From NCBI GenBank assembly GCA_903840165.1, contig CAIMEY010000051.1, forward strand, positions 62,001-126,000: a stretch of DNA of 64,000 nt, in the 5' to 3' direction. The position numbers and the translations under genes were made by a program. How positions within the stretch are numbered: position 1 is the stretch's first letter; each line of letters opens with the position of its first letter. Positions 36,714-45,436 of the stretch are shown in pieces. This DNA is from an uncultured Myxococcales bacterium. GTDB taxonomy: Bacteria > Myxococcota_A > UBA9042. Under the pieces are notes generated by a model, which ran no database searches, was not told where the DNA came from, and saw only the letters and a program-made list of their open reading frames with translations.

Positions 36714-39272
36714 ATGACCCTGAGCAACCTTTGTAAACTAGGCATCATTACGATGCTTTTGGGCGTGGGCGCGTGTAGCAGCTCCAGCTCGACCCCCACC
36801 CCAAGCACGTCCAAGGACGCGACGAGCACCGTAGACGGTACCGGCGTCAGCGACGGCACCGCGGGCAACGACACCAAGACCGGCGACACCGCAGCGACCG
36901 ACGGTACCGGAGCCGACGCCAGTTCCGTCGCCGCGTGCTGCAAGTTGCAAAAAGCCGAATGCGGCGTGGTGACCAAGTGCGGCGGCAGCTGCGGCCAGTG
37001 CGCCGCCGGCAAGAGCTGCGACAGCACCACCCACAAGTGCATCGTCCAGACTGTGCTCAAGAAATTTGGCGAATCCTGTGGCCCAAGCGCCGATTGCCCG
37101 GTCCCAACCACGCAGGCCGAGGTGCAAACCTACATCACCTGCCTCAATGACCAGTGCGACAGCGGCCGCTGCGACTTTGGCGACGATTACTTCACCAATA
37201 CAGGCGTTTGCGGCATGGCATGCACCATCAGCGCCGACATCAAGAACAACACCACGGGCGCTGCAACGCCCGATGGCATCGAGGACGACGTCACCGCCAG
37301 CGATTGCGTCGGCGCCGTCGACGGACCTGCTGGCAAAGACTGGCGCTGCGTCTTGGCCTCACCCACGGGCCAAGGAACTGCCGCATATTGCCGCGCCGGC
37401 CTGACGTTCAAACCCTGCACCGGCAATGGCGATTGTGGCAACACGGAAGTTTGCAGCCTGATGCTCATCAGCGGCACCTTCACGCCGGTCTGCGCCGCCA
37501 AGTGGAAGAACCCCAACGGCAGCGCCGGGCAAGCTACGGGAGACCTGTGCAATAACGGCTTTGGTTCTGGACCCTTGGCTACTTGCGCCAACGACCTGTG
37601 CGTCAATGGCGTCTGCAACGGCTTCTGCAAGACCGACGACGATTGCATCACCGCACCGGGCGCCTGCAAGAGCGGCAAGTGCGATGGCACCGGCACCACC
37701 TGCACCGGCGACAAGGACTGCTCTGCCCAACATTGCGCGCAAAATCAGCAGATTATCGACGCCAAGACCCACTACGCCATGTGCCGCCCTAAGAACTGCG
37801 GGCTCGACAAAGACTGCGCCGACCCGACGACGTTCTGCGGCATCCAGTACAACAACGTCAGCGGCCCCGCCGGCGATGCAGATCCCAATGATCCCAGCAA
37901 GATTACGCTAGCGGCCTTTGATGGCGCGTGCATGAAGCAGACCGCCGCCGGAGCCAAGGATGGCGAAGCGTGCGATCCCTTCCCGCAAAATGCCGACGCC
38001 AGTGCCGGCCAGTGCGCCGAATGGCAGCTCTGCATCGCCGCGAGTTGCTCGACCTTGTGCAAGGGCGACGCCGACTGCCTCAAGGACCAAAAGTGCGCGA
38101 CTTTCCAGCAGATTGAGAATGTCGGCAGCAGCACGACCCCCATCTACACCGCGCCGCAGTTCAAGGCGTGCCAAGCCATGCCCGGTGCGACCACCACCTG
38201 CAGCAACACGGCCCAATGCGGCCCGGCCCAAGTCTGCCGCGAATGGACCTACACGGTGCAGTTGCCGACCCAGGCTTCGCCAACAGATCCGCCGGGTACG
38301 CCGACACCGACCACCGAAGTGTTGACCGGCGGCGGCCTGTGCGTCACCCCCGGTGCCAAGGAATCCGACACCGGCACCTTGTGCGGATCGGACGCGGGCG
38401 ACGCCGAGTGCAAGTCGGGCGTCTGCGACCAGTTGTTCAACTTTACCGACAGCAACGGCAAGGCCCTGAACATTGGCCACTGCCTGCCCCTGTGCGGTGC
38501 CCAAAGCGACTGCAGCAAAGGCCTAGACCTCGATGTCGGTGGCGGCAAGACCCAGCATTTTGATTCGATGTGCTCGATTCGCGTGCAAGCGTACACGCCG
38601 ATCGATCCCATGGATCCCTTTGGCCGTGTCTTCCGCAGCGAGTGCTTGCCTGTCAACACCGGAACCACCCTGACCGATTGCGCCAGTGACAAGAAGTGCA
38701 GCAAAGCCGGCGAGGCGTGCTTCCCCGCCATCATTGCCAACGGCCCGGACACCGCTGCAAAGGCTGATTATCGCTGCCAAGCCGTGGTGGGCTCCACCGA
38801 TCCCGTGCCTACCGGCAAACTCGGCGAAAAGTGCAGCACCGACACCACCAAGGCCACGACGTGCGCGAGCGGCCTGTGCCAGGATGACATCGGCGCGACG
38901 GCCAGCAATACCGTGGGTTATTGCTCCGGTTTGTGCTCGACCAATGCCGACTGCGCCAGTGGCGGAGCCGACATGGTGTGCGATCTGCAGCACCAGTGGC
39001 TGCCGCGCAAGGATGCCAGCAAGGCCGCGATCGTACCGATGTGCGTACGCAAGAAGGCATGCATTCCATGCAGTTGGGACTTCCAGTGCGCCGGCGGCTA
39101 TGCCTGCACCAAGCCCAATCCCAACAAGCCGACTGGCTACTGCGCGCCCACCTGCCAAAGCGATGCCGAATGCGTCGGGGCCGACGGCGGTGGCGCCACC
39201 TGTGATGCAGCGACCGGCAGCGACGGCAAGAAGTCCGGCGCCAAGGTTTGCACCCCGGGCTGCGCTAAGTAG
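36714..39272 (+). CDS. very Cys-rich lipoprotein, 852 aa
   Basis: Predicted secreted lipoprotein. The start ATG 36714 has GGAG upstream. The signal peptide ends in lipobox VGAC with Cys21, followed by a Ser/Thr/Gly/Asp-rich linker. The rest is a long run of disulfide-type modules with recurring patterns such as DKDCA, NADCAS, KDGEACD, CKSG and GYCSGLC, comparable to Cys-rich repeats of myxobacterial surface proteins. No enzymatic motif is visible. GC-rich strongly biased codons give long spurious frames on all strands here. The density of disulfides suggests a rigid, protease-resistant outer-membrane surface protein. Monocistronic, ahead of gpsA. Confidence 0.85.
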   Translation: MTLSNLCKLGIITMLLGVGACSSSSSTPTPSTSKDATSTVDGTGVSDGTAGNDTKTGDTAATDGTGADASSVAACCKLQKAECGVVTKCGGSCGQCAAGKSCDSTTHKCIVQTVLKKFGESCGPSADCPVPTTQAEVQTYITCLNDQCDSGRCDFGDDYFTNTGVCGMACTISADIKNNTTGAATPDGIEDDVTASDCVGAVDGPAGKDWRCVLASPTGQGTAAYCRAGLTFKPCTGNGDCGNTEVCSLMLISGTFTPVCAAKWKNPNGSAGQATGDLCNNGFGSGPLATCANDLCVNGVCNGFCKTDDDCITAPGACKSGKCDGTGTTCTGDKDCSAQHCAQNQQIIDAKTHYAMCRPKNCGLDKDCADPTTFCGIQYNNVSGPAGDADPNDPSKITLAAFDGACMKQTAAGAKDGEACDPFPQNADASAGQCAEWQLCIAASCSTLCKGDADCLKDQKCATFQQIENVGSSTTPIYTAPQFKACQAMPGATTTCSNTAQCGPAQVCREWTYTVQLPTQASPTDPPGTPTPTTEVLTGGGLCVTPGAKESDTGTLCGSDAGDAECKSGVCDQLFNFTDSNGKALNIGHCLPLCGAQSDCSKGLDLDVGGGKTQHFDSMCSIRVQAYTPIDPMDPFGRVFRSECLPVNTGTTLTDCASDKKCSKAGEACFPAIIANGPDTAAKADYRCQAVVGSTDPVPTGKLGEKCSTDTTKATTCASGLCQDDIGATASNTVGYCSGLCSTNADCASGGADMVCDLQHQWLPRKDASKAAIVPMCVRKKACIPCSWDFQCAGGYACTKPNPNKPTGYCAPTCQSDAECVGADGGGATCDAATGSDGKKSGAKVCTPGCAK

Positions 39273-39365
39273 GCGAAATAGCGCAAGACACTTGGCCAGA
39301 CTGTACGGACCGCAGCGGGCAGTGGTAGAACATGCACCACGTGCCCGCGCGCGTCCGAGGCCAAC

Positions 39366-40394
39366 ATGACATCGAGCAGCCAAAACCAAACCGTCGGCGT
39401 TATCGGTGCAGGTGCCTGGGGCACGGCCCTGGCCATCCACGCCGCGCGCAAGGGGCGACGCACCTGGCTATGGGCCCGCGAGCCAGAAGTCATTGAACAG
39501 ATCAATGAACTGCGCGAAAATAAAATGTTTCTCAAGGGATTCCCCATCCCCGAATCCCTGCATGCCACCGACGATCTAGAGCGTGTGGTGCGGGAAAGTC
39601 CGATCGTGCTGACGGTCATGCCGACGCCGCACGTGGCTGGCATGGCGGCCTTGATGGCGCCCTGGCTGACCGACGACCACACAATCGTCAGTTGTTCCAA
39701 GGGTATCGACAACGAGTCCCTGGAAACCGTCAACGAGATCTTTGAACGGGTCCTGCCGCGCCGGCTCCACGCTGGATTGTCCTATCTGTCGGGGCCTTCC
39801 TTTGCCGCGGAAGTGGCGATTGGCAGTCCAACGGCCGTGACGATTGCCGCAACAGATCGCAAGCTTACGCGCTATTTGCAGAAGGAACTGTCCTCGGACC
39901 GCTTCCGCTGTTACGCGTCCAATGACGTCATCGGCGTGGAGATGGGCGGAGCGCTCAAGAACGTCATGGCGATCGCCGTAGGTACCGCAGATGGCTTGGG
40001 ATTTGGCAGCAATGCCCGCGCTGCCCTCATCACCCGCGGGCTGGCGGAGATCACCCGACTTGCGGTGCGCAAAGGCGGTAACCCTCTGACTTCCCAAGGC
40101 CTTGCCGGCATGGGCGACTTGGTGCTCACGTGCACCGGCGACCTCAGCCGCAATCGCACCGTGGGCCTGCGCCTGGGCAAGGGCGAAACCATTGCAGAAA
40201 TCTTAGGTTCCATGACAGCCGTGGCGGAAGGCGTGTTGACCTCGCGCTCGGCGTGGCGTCTGGCTCAGGCACACGGCGTCGATGTGCCGATTATTGAAAC
40301 GACTTACCGAGTCGTGCATGAAGGGATGACACCGCTTGCAGCGCTGGAACACCTGATGTCGCGCGAACTCAAGGACGAACTTTCACTGTGGTAA
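39366..40394 (+). CDS. gpsA: glycerol-3-phosphate dehydrogenase [NAD(P)+]
   Basis: Reduces dihydroxyacetone phosphate to sn-glycerol 3-phosphate, the backbone for phospholipids. 342 aa. The N-terminal Rossmann motif is VGVIGAGAWGTALA. The substrate-binding half shows CSKGIDNESLETVNEI, SGPSFAAEVA, the catalytic Lys in GGALKNVMAIAVG, and GLAGMGDLVLTCTGDLSRNR. Its 3' end overlaps rimM by seven bases, so a lipid-synthesis gene is translationally coupled to the rRNA/tRNA-modification run, in the place where rpsP and a KH-domain gene usually sit. Confidence 0.97.
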   Translation: MTSSSQNQTVGVIGAGAWGTALAIHAARKGRRTWLWAREPEVIEQINELRENKMFLKGFPIPESLHATDDLERVVRESPIVLTVMPTPHVAGMAALMAPWLTDDHTIVSCSKGIDNESLETVNEIFERVLPRRLHAGLSYLSGPSFAAEVAIGSPTAVTIAATDRKLTRYLQKELSSDRFRCYASNDVIGVEMGGALKNVMAIAVGTADGLGFGSNARAALITRGLAEITRLAVRKGGNPLTSQGLAGMGDLVLTCTGDLSRNRTVGLRLGKGETIAEILGSMTAVAEGVLTSRSAWRLAQAHGVDVPIIETTYRVVHEGMTPLAALEHLMSRELKDELSLW

Positions 40395-40960
40395 CAGAAT
40401 CTTCACGCACAGCGCCACCCGCAGCAACCGCCCAGCCCGCAGCCGACGCTGTTTGGATTGAAGTCGGACGCATCGGCCGGCCTCATGGCGTCCAAGGCGC
40501 AGTCCACCTGCAATTGTTTCATCCAAACAGCGAATTATGGCTTGAGCCGCCCCAGCTGCGCGCCCACTTGCCTGGCAAGCCTGCGTTTTTTCTCACGATT
40601 GAGGATCTGCGACCGACGGGGCGCGACCTAATTGCCCGCTTTGTCGGCGTTGGCGATCGCGCAGGTGCTGTGGCGTTGACGCATGTGACGGTCAGCGTCG
40701 ATCAGCGCGTCCTACCGGCGACCGGCGAGGACGAAATCTACCTGCATGAACTGGTCGGTGCCAAGGTTTTTTCCAGCGAAGACCAGAGCCATATAGGCGT
40801 AATTACATCGATTTTACAGACCAATGTCGACATCTTGGTGATTGCCCTCCACGGCGGCGGCGAGGCCCTGGTGCCCGTCAACGCCGAGGCGATCGTGTCC
40901 CTGGGGCGTGAACCCGGCAAGGTCGTCATCGCGAACATTGATGACTGGAAGAGCACCTGA
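40388..40960 (+). CDS. rimM: 16S rRNA processing protein RimM
   Basis: Assembly factor for the 30S head that binds protein S19. 190 aa. The N-terminal beta barrel begins VGRIGRPHGVQGAVHLQLF, and the C-terminal PRC barrel begins EIYLHELVGAKVFS and ends VIANIDDW. GTG 40388 overlaps the gpsA stop by seven bases; the ~20 residues before the first conserved strand are Ala/Pro-rich and not conserved. trmD follows three bases after the stop. Confidence 0.95.
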   Translation: MVTESSRTAPPAATAQPAADAVWIEVGRIGRPHGVQGAVHLQLFHPNSELWLEPPQLRAHLPGKPAFFLTIEDLRPTGRDLIARFVGVGDRAGAVALTHVTVSVDQRVLPATGEDEIYLHELVGAKVFSSEDQSHIGVITSILQTNVDILVIALHGGGEALVPVNAEAIVSLGREPGKVVIANIDDWKST

Positions 40961-40963
40961 TTG

Positions 40964-41722
40964 ATGGCCTACCGCTTTGATATCTTGACCTTATTTCCTG
41001 GCCTGTTTAGCGGTTTGCGCCAAGAAAGTCTGCTGGGCAAAGCCCTGGACGCGGGCACGCTTGACCTGCAACTGCATGATTGGCGACGCTTTACTACCGA
41101 CAAACACCACACGGCGGACGATGCGCCCTTTGGCGGTGGTGCCGGGCTGCTCCTCAAGCCCGATCCGGTGGTCGCGTGCCTGCAAGATCTGCAAACAAAA
41201 CAGCCTTTTGCCTCGCCGGTGCTACTTTTGTCGCCGGCCGGACGACTGTTTCGCCAGCAGGATGCGCATGCCTGGGCCCAAGGACCGGGCCTCACGCTGC
41301 TGTGCGGCCGCTATGAAGGCTTTGACGCGCGGGTGGAAACATCCGTGGATGACGTGATTTCCATTGGCGATTACGTGCTCAATGGCGGTGAAGTGGCGGC
41401 GATGGTCATCCTCGAAGCTGTGGCGCGCCTGATTCCGGGCGTGATCGGCAACGCTGCGTCTTTACACGATGAATCCCATGCCGATGGCCTGCTCGAATAC
41501 CCACAATACACTCGGCCGCGGACCTTTGCCGGTCAGGACGTCCCGGACATCTTGCTCAGCGGCGATCACGCCAAAATTGCCCAGTGGCGACGCCAGCAAC
41601 GGCTGCAACGGACCCGGCAGAGGCGGCCAGACCTGCTTGTCAACGCGACCCTGAGCGCGCAAGATGCCGGCTTTCTCGCGGCCTTGGATGCACTCGGCCC
41701 TCCAGAGCCAGGGCGCCCCTAG
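40964..41722 (+). CDS. trmD: tRNA (guanine-N1-)-methyltransferase TrmD
   Basis: SPOUT-class enzyme that makes m1G37 next to the anticodon and prevents frameshifting. 252 aa. Conserved blocks: [11 protein letters not shown] at the start, [18 protein letters not shown], the knot segment [11 protein letters not shown], and [40 protein letters not shown] marks the C-terminal part. ATG 40964 was preferred over an immediately preceding TTG. In the rimM-trmD-(methyltransferase)-rplS order. Confidence 0.97.
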   Translation: MAYRFDILTLFPGLFSGLRQESLLGKALDAGTLDLQLHDWRRFTTDKHHTADDAPFGGGAGLLLKPDPVVACLQDLQTKQPFASPVLLLSPAGRLFRQQDAHAWAQGPGLTLLCGRYEGFDARVETSVDDVISIGDYVLNGGEVAAMVILEAVARLIPGVIGNAASLHDESHADGLLEYPQYTRPRTFAGQDVPDILLSGDHAKIAQWRRQQRLQRTRQRRPDLLVNATLSAQDAGFLAALDALGPPEPGRP

Positions 41723-41899
41723 CCGGCGGATTGGCGCGCAACTGGCCCCGCGCGGACGATTCCCCGCACCTTGCAAGCGCAGACGGCCTCAGCACGGCAA
41801 AGCGTGCGGCTGATTGTTGAATAAACTGCCGAATTGCCGGCAAAACGCCCCGCGGCTACGCCGGTGAACCGCGGCAAGCCCCTTGATTTTTTGGACGCC

Positions 41900-42499
41900 A
41901 TGCGTATCTTCCTTGCCCTCGTTCACTTTCCCGTGGTTGATCGCCAGGGCAAGGTGTTGGCGACGGCGATTACCAACGTCGACCTGCACGATCTCGGTCG
42001 TTCAGGGCGTACTTACGGCGCAGAGTCCGTCTTCGTGGTGACGCCGATCGTGCTGCAACAGCGGATGGTTCAAGAGGTTTATGACCACTGGACCAAGGGC
42101 GCAGGCAGCAGCCACGTCCGTCGTGCGGCGGCCGTCTCCCTTGTGGAGCCGGTTGCCTCCCTGCAGGACGCAGCCCAAGCCATCGCGACGCGAACCGGCC
42201 GTGCGCCGACCATCGCCGTCACAGGTGCGCAAATGGCCGAACCGAATATCGATTTTGCGACGCTGCGTGCGCAAATCCTGGCCGATGATGGTCAGGATCT
42301 GCAACCGCCGCTGTTGCTGGTCTTTGGCACAGGTTGGGGCCTAGCGGCTGAAGCGATTGCGCTTGCCGACCTGCGCCTGCCGCCCATTCATCGGCACGGC
42401 AATCTGAAGGCTTTTGCCCCAGGTTACAATCACTTGTCGGTACGGGCGGCTGCGGCCATTGCCCTGGACCGCTTGTGTGGCGATGGCAACGCGACCTGA
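41900..42499 (+). CDS. SPOUT-type RNA methyltransferase (Methyltrn_RNA_4, PF09936)
   Basis: 199 aa. The N-terminus MRIFLALVHFPVVDRQGKVL followed by TAITNVDLHDLGRSGRTYG is characteristic of this family, and the knot region is LLLVFGTGWGLAAEAIALAD with a C-terminal NHLSVRAAAAIALDRL. Members occur beside trmD, or fused to it, in deltaproteobacteria and Aquificae. The RNA target is not established; being beside trmD suggests a tRNA or rRNA position. ATG 41900 fits the family's N-terminus. No strong ribosome site is seen, and 177 bases separate it from trmD. Confidence 0.85.
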   Translation: MRIFLALVHFPVVDRQGKVLATAITNVDLHDLGRSGRTYGAESVFVVTPIVLQQRMVQEVYDHWTKGAGSSHVRRAAAVSLVEPVASLQDAAQAIATRTGRAPTIAVTGAQMAEPNIDFATLRAQILADDGQDLQPPLLLVFGTGWGLAAEAIALADLRLPPIHRHGNLKAFAPGYNHLSVRAAAAIALDRLCGDGNAT

Positions 42500-42539
42500 G
42501 CGCGAAATGGAAAGCGCGCACACAAAATCGTTTGATTTC

Positions 42540-42690
42540 TAGAGCCTTTGCCGGCTCTAACCCGGTACCCCTTGGGGGGCCAAAGTGGCGGCATGTCTGT
42601 CCAGCGTGGGTTCCAAGGACGGAACCCGATGACCAGCCAGACCTCTGCAACCTGAAACCTCTGTAGTCCTGAGGACTACCCTTTGGAGAT
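42540..42690 (+). promoter_or_regulatory. structured leader upstream of rplS
   Basis: Three perfect 7-bp hairpins in 140 bases. H1: TAGAGCC/GGCTCTA (42540-42559, loop TTTGCC). H2: GGGTTCC/GGAACCC (42608-42627, loop AAGGAC). H3: GTAGTCC/GGACTAC (42663-42679, loop TGA). H3 ends five bases before the ribosome site TGGAG. The loop of H2 (AGGAC) is complementary to GTCCT in H3, so an alternative pairing is possible. A regulatory leader for L19 is the natural reading, not a proven one. Confidence 0.55.
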
Positions 42691-42693
42691 CCA

Positions 42694-43059
42694 ATGAACC
42701 AGAAGAAACTCCTTGACGCGATTCGCAATCCTCACCTGCGCTTTGACCTGCCCAGCTTCACCACTGGCGACACGGTTCGCGTCCATGGTCGCATTATTGA
42801 AGGCGAAAAAGAGCGCGTTCAGGTCTACGAGGGCGTGGTCCTGCGTCGCACCGGCGAAGGCGTCACTGCAACCTTCACCGTGCGCAAGATCTCCAATGGT
42901 ATCGGCGTAGAGCGCGTGTTTGCACTGCACAGCCCGCGCATTCTCAAGATGGAAGTCGTATCGTCCGGTAAGGTCCGCCGCGCCCGCATCTACTACCTGC
43001 GCAATCTGCAGGGCCGCGCTGCCAAACTTCGCAAGATCGATACGGTTTACGGTGCCTAA
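42694..43059 (+). CDS. rplS: 50S ribosomal protein L19
   Basis: 121 aa. Conserved blocks are FTTGDTVRVHGRIIEGEKER, QVYEGVVLRRTGEGVTATFT, VRKISNGIGVERVFALHSP and the basic C-terminus GKVRRARIYYLRNLQGRAAK. L19 sits at the 30S-50S interface. TGGAG lies seven bases before the ATG. Last gene of the gpsA-rimM-trmD-methyltransferase-rplS run; the leader in front of it carries three hairpins and may set its expression separately. Confidence 0.98.
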   Translation: MNQKKLLDAIRNPHLRFDLPSFTTGDTVRVHGRIIEGEKERVQVYEGVVLRRTGEGVTATFTVRKISNGIGVERVFALHSPRILKMEVVSSGKVRRARIYYLRNLQGRAAKLRKIDTVYGA

Positions 43060-43095
43060 GGCTCCGGCAAGATCGCGACCCCCAAAAGCGAACTA

Positions 43096-43133
43096 GTACC
43101 TCAAACCCGAAGTTCCTTGCGGGTTCGAGGTAC
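43096..43133 (+). terminator. strong hairpin downstream of rplS, candidate terminator
   Basis: GTACCTC pairs with GAGGTAC and, after one A-C mismatch, AACCCG continues with CGGGTT, giving a 13-pair stem with a 10-base loop, 37 bases after the rplS stop. It is not followed by a clear T run, so termination may need Rho or may occur elsewhere. Confidence 0.45.
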
Positions 43134-43450
43134 AGCGTTTGCTTCTAGTTTCAGAGGGGCCCGCCATCTCCACTTTCGCCGTGCCAGACTTGGCACGGCT
43201 CATGCGCTGCGCGCACCGCGGAGTCCTCTCCCCGCCCGTACGTGTGGGTTCACCCCTGCGTTCGGCCGGGTCCCCGTCCGAAAGTCCACAACGCCGAGTC
43301 CTTTCCGGCAACCCGCAAAGCACTTAGGGCTACGCGGACTAGCCCCTACGCGACAAGCAGGCTGAGCGTTCTTCGCGCGGCTTGTTTTGTCACCTTCGTG
43401 TAAAGCTTGCCTTGGGGCTACGCAGCACAAACCGCTTTTAATCAGCGCTT
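43134..43450. other. intergenic region with several hairpins, possible structured RNA
   Basis: 317 bases between rplS and the convergent ABC transporter gene. It contains a perfect 8-bp hairpin GCCGTGCC/GGCACGGC at 43178-43199 and a stem TAGGGCTA/TAGCCCTA with one bulge near 43325-43349. No protein frame has family features. It does not match the signatures I know for RNase P RNA, tmRNA, SRP RNA or 6S RNA. It could be a small RNA or only terminator structures. Confidence 0.4.
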
Positions 43451-45247
43451 TTACGCGACTAAAGCTTGAGCCTGTGGCACAGCCGCATCTCCGGCCAATT
43501 CTGGCTGGCTTTGCTGTTGGGTCTGCCAGACGCGGGCGTAGATCCCGTTTAACGCCAGCAATTCCGCGTGGCTCCCGCGTTCAGCAACGCCATGTTCGCC
43601 CAGAACAACGATTTCCTGGGCCTGACGCAGGGCAGAGAGCCGGTGCGAAATGATCACGGCCGATGTGCCTCGCTCAGCGATTTCCGTTTGCAGAACATGG
43701 AGTAATCGCGCTTCGGTGTCGTGATCCACGGCGCTCAGAACATCGTCGAGAAGCAGGAGGCGAAAACCGCGGTAAAACGCTCGGGCAATTTGCAGGCGTT
43801 GACGCTGACCTCCCGACACCGAAAGGCCCCTTTCGCCTATCACCGTGTCCAGACCAGACTCGAAACGATCAATCTCATCAATCACTTGTGCCTTTTCCAG
43901 GGCGGACTGCACGCGCGCTGGATCCGCCGCCCCTTGGCCATCGGCAAAGGCCACGTTGTCGCGGACACTGCGGGAGAAAAGAAAGGCTTCCTGAGGCACC
44001 ACCGCCACAGCCGCACGCAGGTCGGCCTCGCGAATCTCTAAGATGTCGATGCCATTGATGAATACCGTGCCGGGTGGAGGCGGTTGCAGCCGCGACAAAA
44101 GCGACACCAACGTCGATTTGCCCGACGCCACAGCGCCATAGATGCCCAGGACCTTGCCGGACTCAAGATTGAAACTTAGATGCGAAATCACCGGTTGCGC
44201 ATCCGGCGCCGCGTCAGGATGCCGGTAGGTCAGGTCACGCAGTTGCAGATGCAGGCCCCGGCCATCGTCCACCAGAGGCAAGGACCCCTCAGGCGTATCT
44301 GCCTGTAACTGCAGGATATCCCACACGCGCCGCAGGGAGACGATGCCGCGCTGAATCGAGCCGATCACCCACCCGGCCGAAGCCAAAGCGCTCACCAGCA
44401 CGCCGACATAGCTGGAGTACGCCGCCAGGTCGCCCAGGGTCATCAGGCCGTGAACGACATGATCGCCGCCCATAAATAACAACAGCAAAATACACAGATT
44501 TCCCACGACGGCGACGATGGGGAACACAAAGGTGCGCACGCCGATGACCTGCAGACTCAGCGAAGTAAATCGCTGATTATCTTGGTCAAATCGCGCCAAA
44601 TAGGCTTGCTCGGCCGCGGCACCTTGGACTACTGCGACACCTTTGTACGTTTCCAGAACTGTATCAGACACTTTGCCTAAGGCTTCTTGGGTGACACGCA
44701 TCATTGTGAAGGAACGTCGCACCGCTACGCGCAAAATGAACGACGCGGCGATCATCGGCACCACGCAGGTCAGCGTCAGCCATAGATCCGTGCGCAACAT
44801 CCGATAGCTAGAAAGTGCTGCAGAAACAATGATGTTCAGGGCCATTACCGGCGTAAAGCCGACCAGGGCCCGAACGAAGGTGGCGTCATCGTTGGTCCGC
44901 GACAGTAGGTCACCCAAGGTCTGCCGGCGAAAATACGCAGGCGACATGCGCAGTAAGCGCGCCAAAAGTTCATTTCGCACCGCGAATTCGATCTCGCGCC
45001 CGGGATTGAAAAACAGGACGCGGCTAAAGGTGCGGACGAAGATCACAAGCACGGCAAAGCCCGCGATTGTCAATGCGTATTGGTCAATGGTGGCGATGCG
45101 GCGTTGCCCGCTCAGTTCGTCGATCACCTGCTTGATGAGGCCGGGAATCCCCACCGTCAGCTGGACGGTTGCAAAGAGAAACAGCAGCCCAAGCAGATAC
45201 TTGGGCCAGAACGGCATGACGTAACGACGGACAAAGGCAAGAACCAT
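43451..45247 (-). CDS. ABC exporter, fused permease and ATPase (MsbA/MdlB type)
   Basis: 598-aa half-transporter that would act as a homodimer in the inner membrane. The N-terminal type 1 exporter domain has six hydrophobic segments (first: WPKYLLGLLFLFATVQLTVG). The nucleotide-binding domain has Walker A IYGAVASGKSTLVSL, signature LSVSGGQRQRLQIAR, Walker B LLLLDDVLSAVDHD and the switch His in VIISHRLSAL. ATG 45247 was chosen over a GTG two codons upstream. Substrate is unknown; lipids, drugs or peptides are all possible. A single gene, divergent from the P-loop/selA pair. Confidence 0.92.
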   Translation of the reverse strand: MVLAFVRRYVMPFWPKYLLGLLFLFATVQLTVGIPGLIKQVIDELSGQRRIATIDQYALTIAGFAVLVIFVRTFSRVLFFNPGREIEFAVRNELLARLLRMSPAYFRRQTLGDLLSRTNDDATFVRALVGFTPVMALNIIVSAALSSYRMLRTDLWLTLTCVVPMIAASFILRVAVRRSFTMMRVTQEALGKVSDTVLETYKGVAVVQGAAAEQAYLARFDQDNQRFTSLSLQVIGVRTFVFPIVAVVGNLCILLLLFMGGDHVVHGLMTLGDLAAYSSYVGVLVSALASAGWVIGSIQRGIVSLRRVWDILQLQADTPEGSLPLVDDGRGLHLQLRDLTYRHPDAAPDAQPVISHLSFNLESGKVLGIYGAVASGKSTLVSLLSRLQPPPPGTVFINGIDILEIREADLRAAVAVVPQEAFLFSRSVRDNVAFADGQGAADPARVQSALEKAQVIDEIDRFESGLDTVIGERGLSVSGGQRQRLQIARAFYRGFRLLLLDDVLSAVDHDTEARLLHVLQTEIAERGTSAVIISHRLSALRQAQEIVVLGEHGVAERGSHAELLALNGIYARVWQTQQQSQPELAGDAAVPQAQALVA

Positions 45248-45436
45248 AACCACCTACGGCCGCTGCGACGGACAGGGCCAGTGCGCAAGCGCCAATAAAG
45301 GCCGCTCGCAGGGGCGGCTCAGGGCGTGACACTAGAAGTGCCGCGGGCTAATGTCTATCCGCCGGGCAATTCCCGCTTGGTTTTCGCGGTCCAAGCGCAG
45401 TCTTAAACCCTTGGCGCACAGGAAAGACTTGGAATT

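Noticed and set aside
38523..39440. 305-codon minus-strand frame over the Cys-rich lipoprotein and gpsA start
   Set aside because: Ala/Gly/Arg-rich shadow without motif or ribosome site; the plus strand has a lipobox protein and gpsA.
42540..42580. tRNA-like appearance of the stretch before rplS
   Set aside because: The stem-loops cannot be arranged into a cloverleaf, and there is no T-loop GTTCGA in the right place; better read as part of a structured leader.
43191..43206. Possible sigma-54 promoter (TGGCAC N5 ATGC)
   Set aside because: The -12 element lacks the TTGC core, the site lies within the arm of a hairpin, and no gene follows on that strand.
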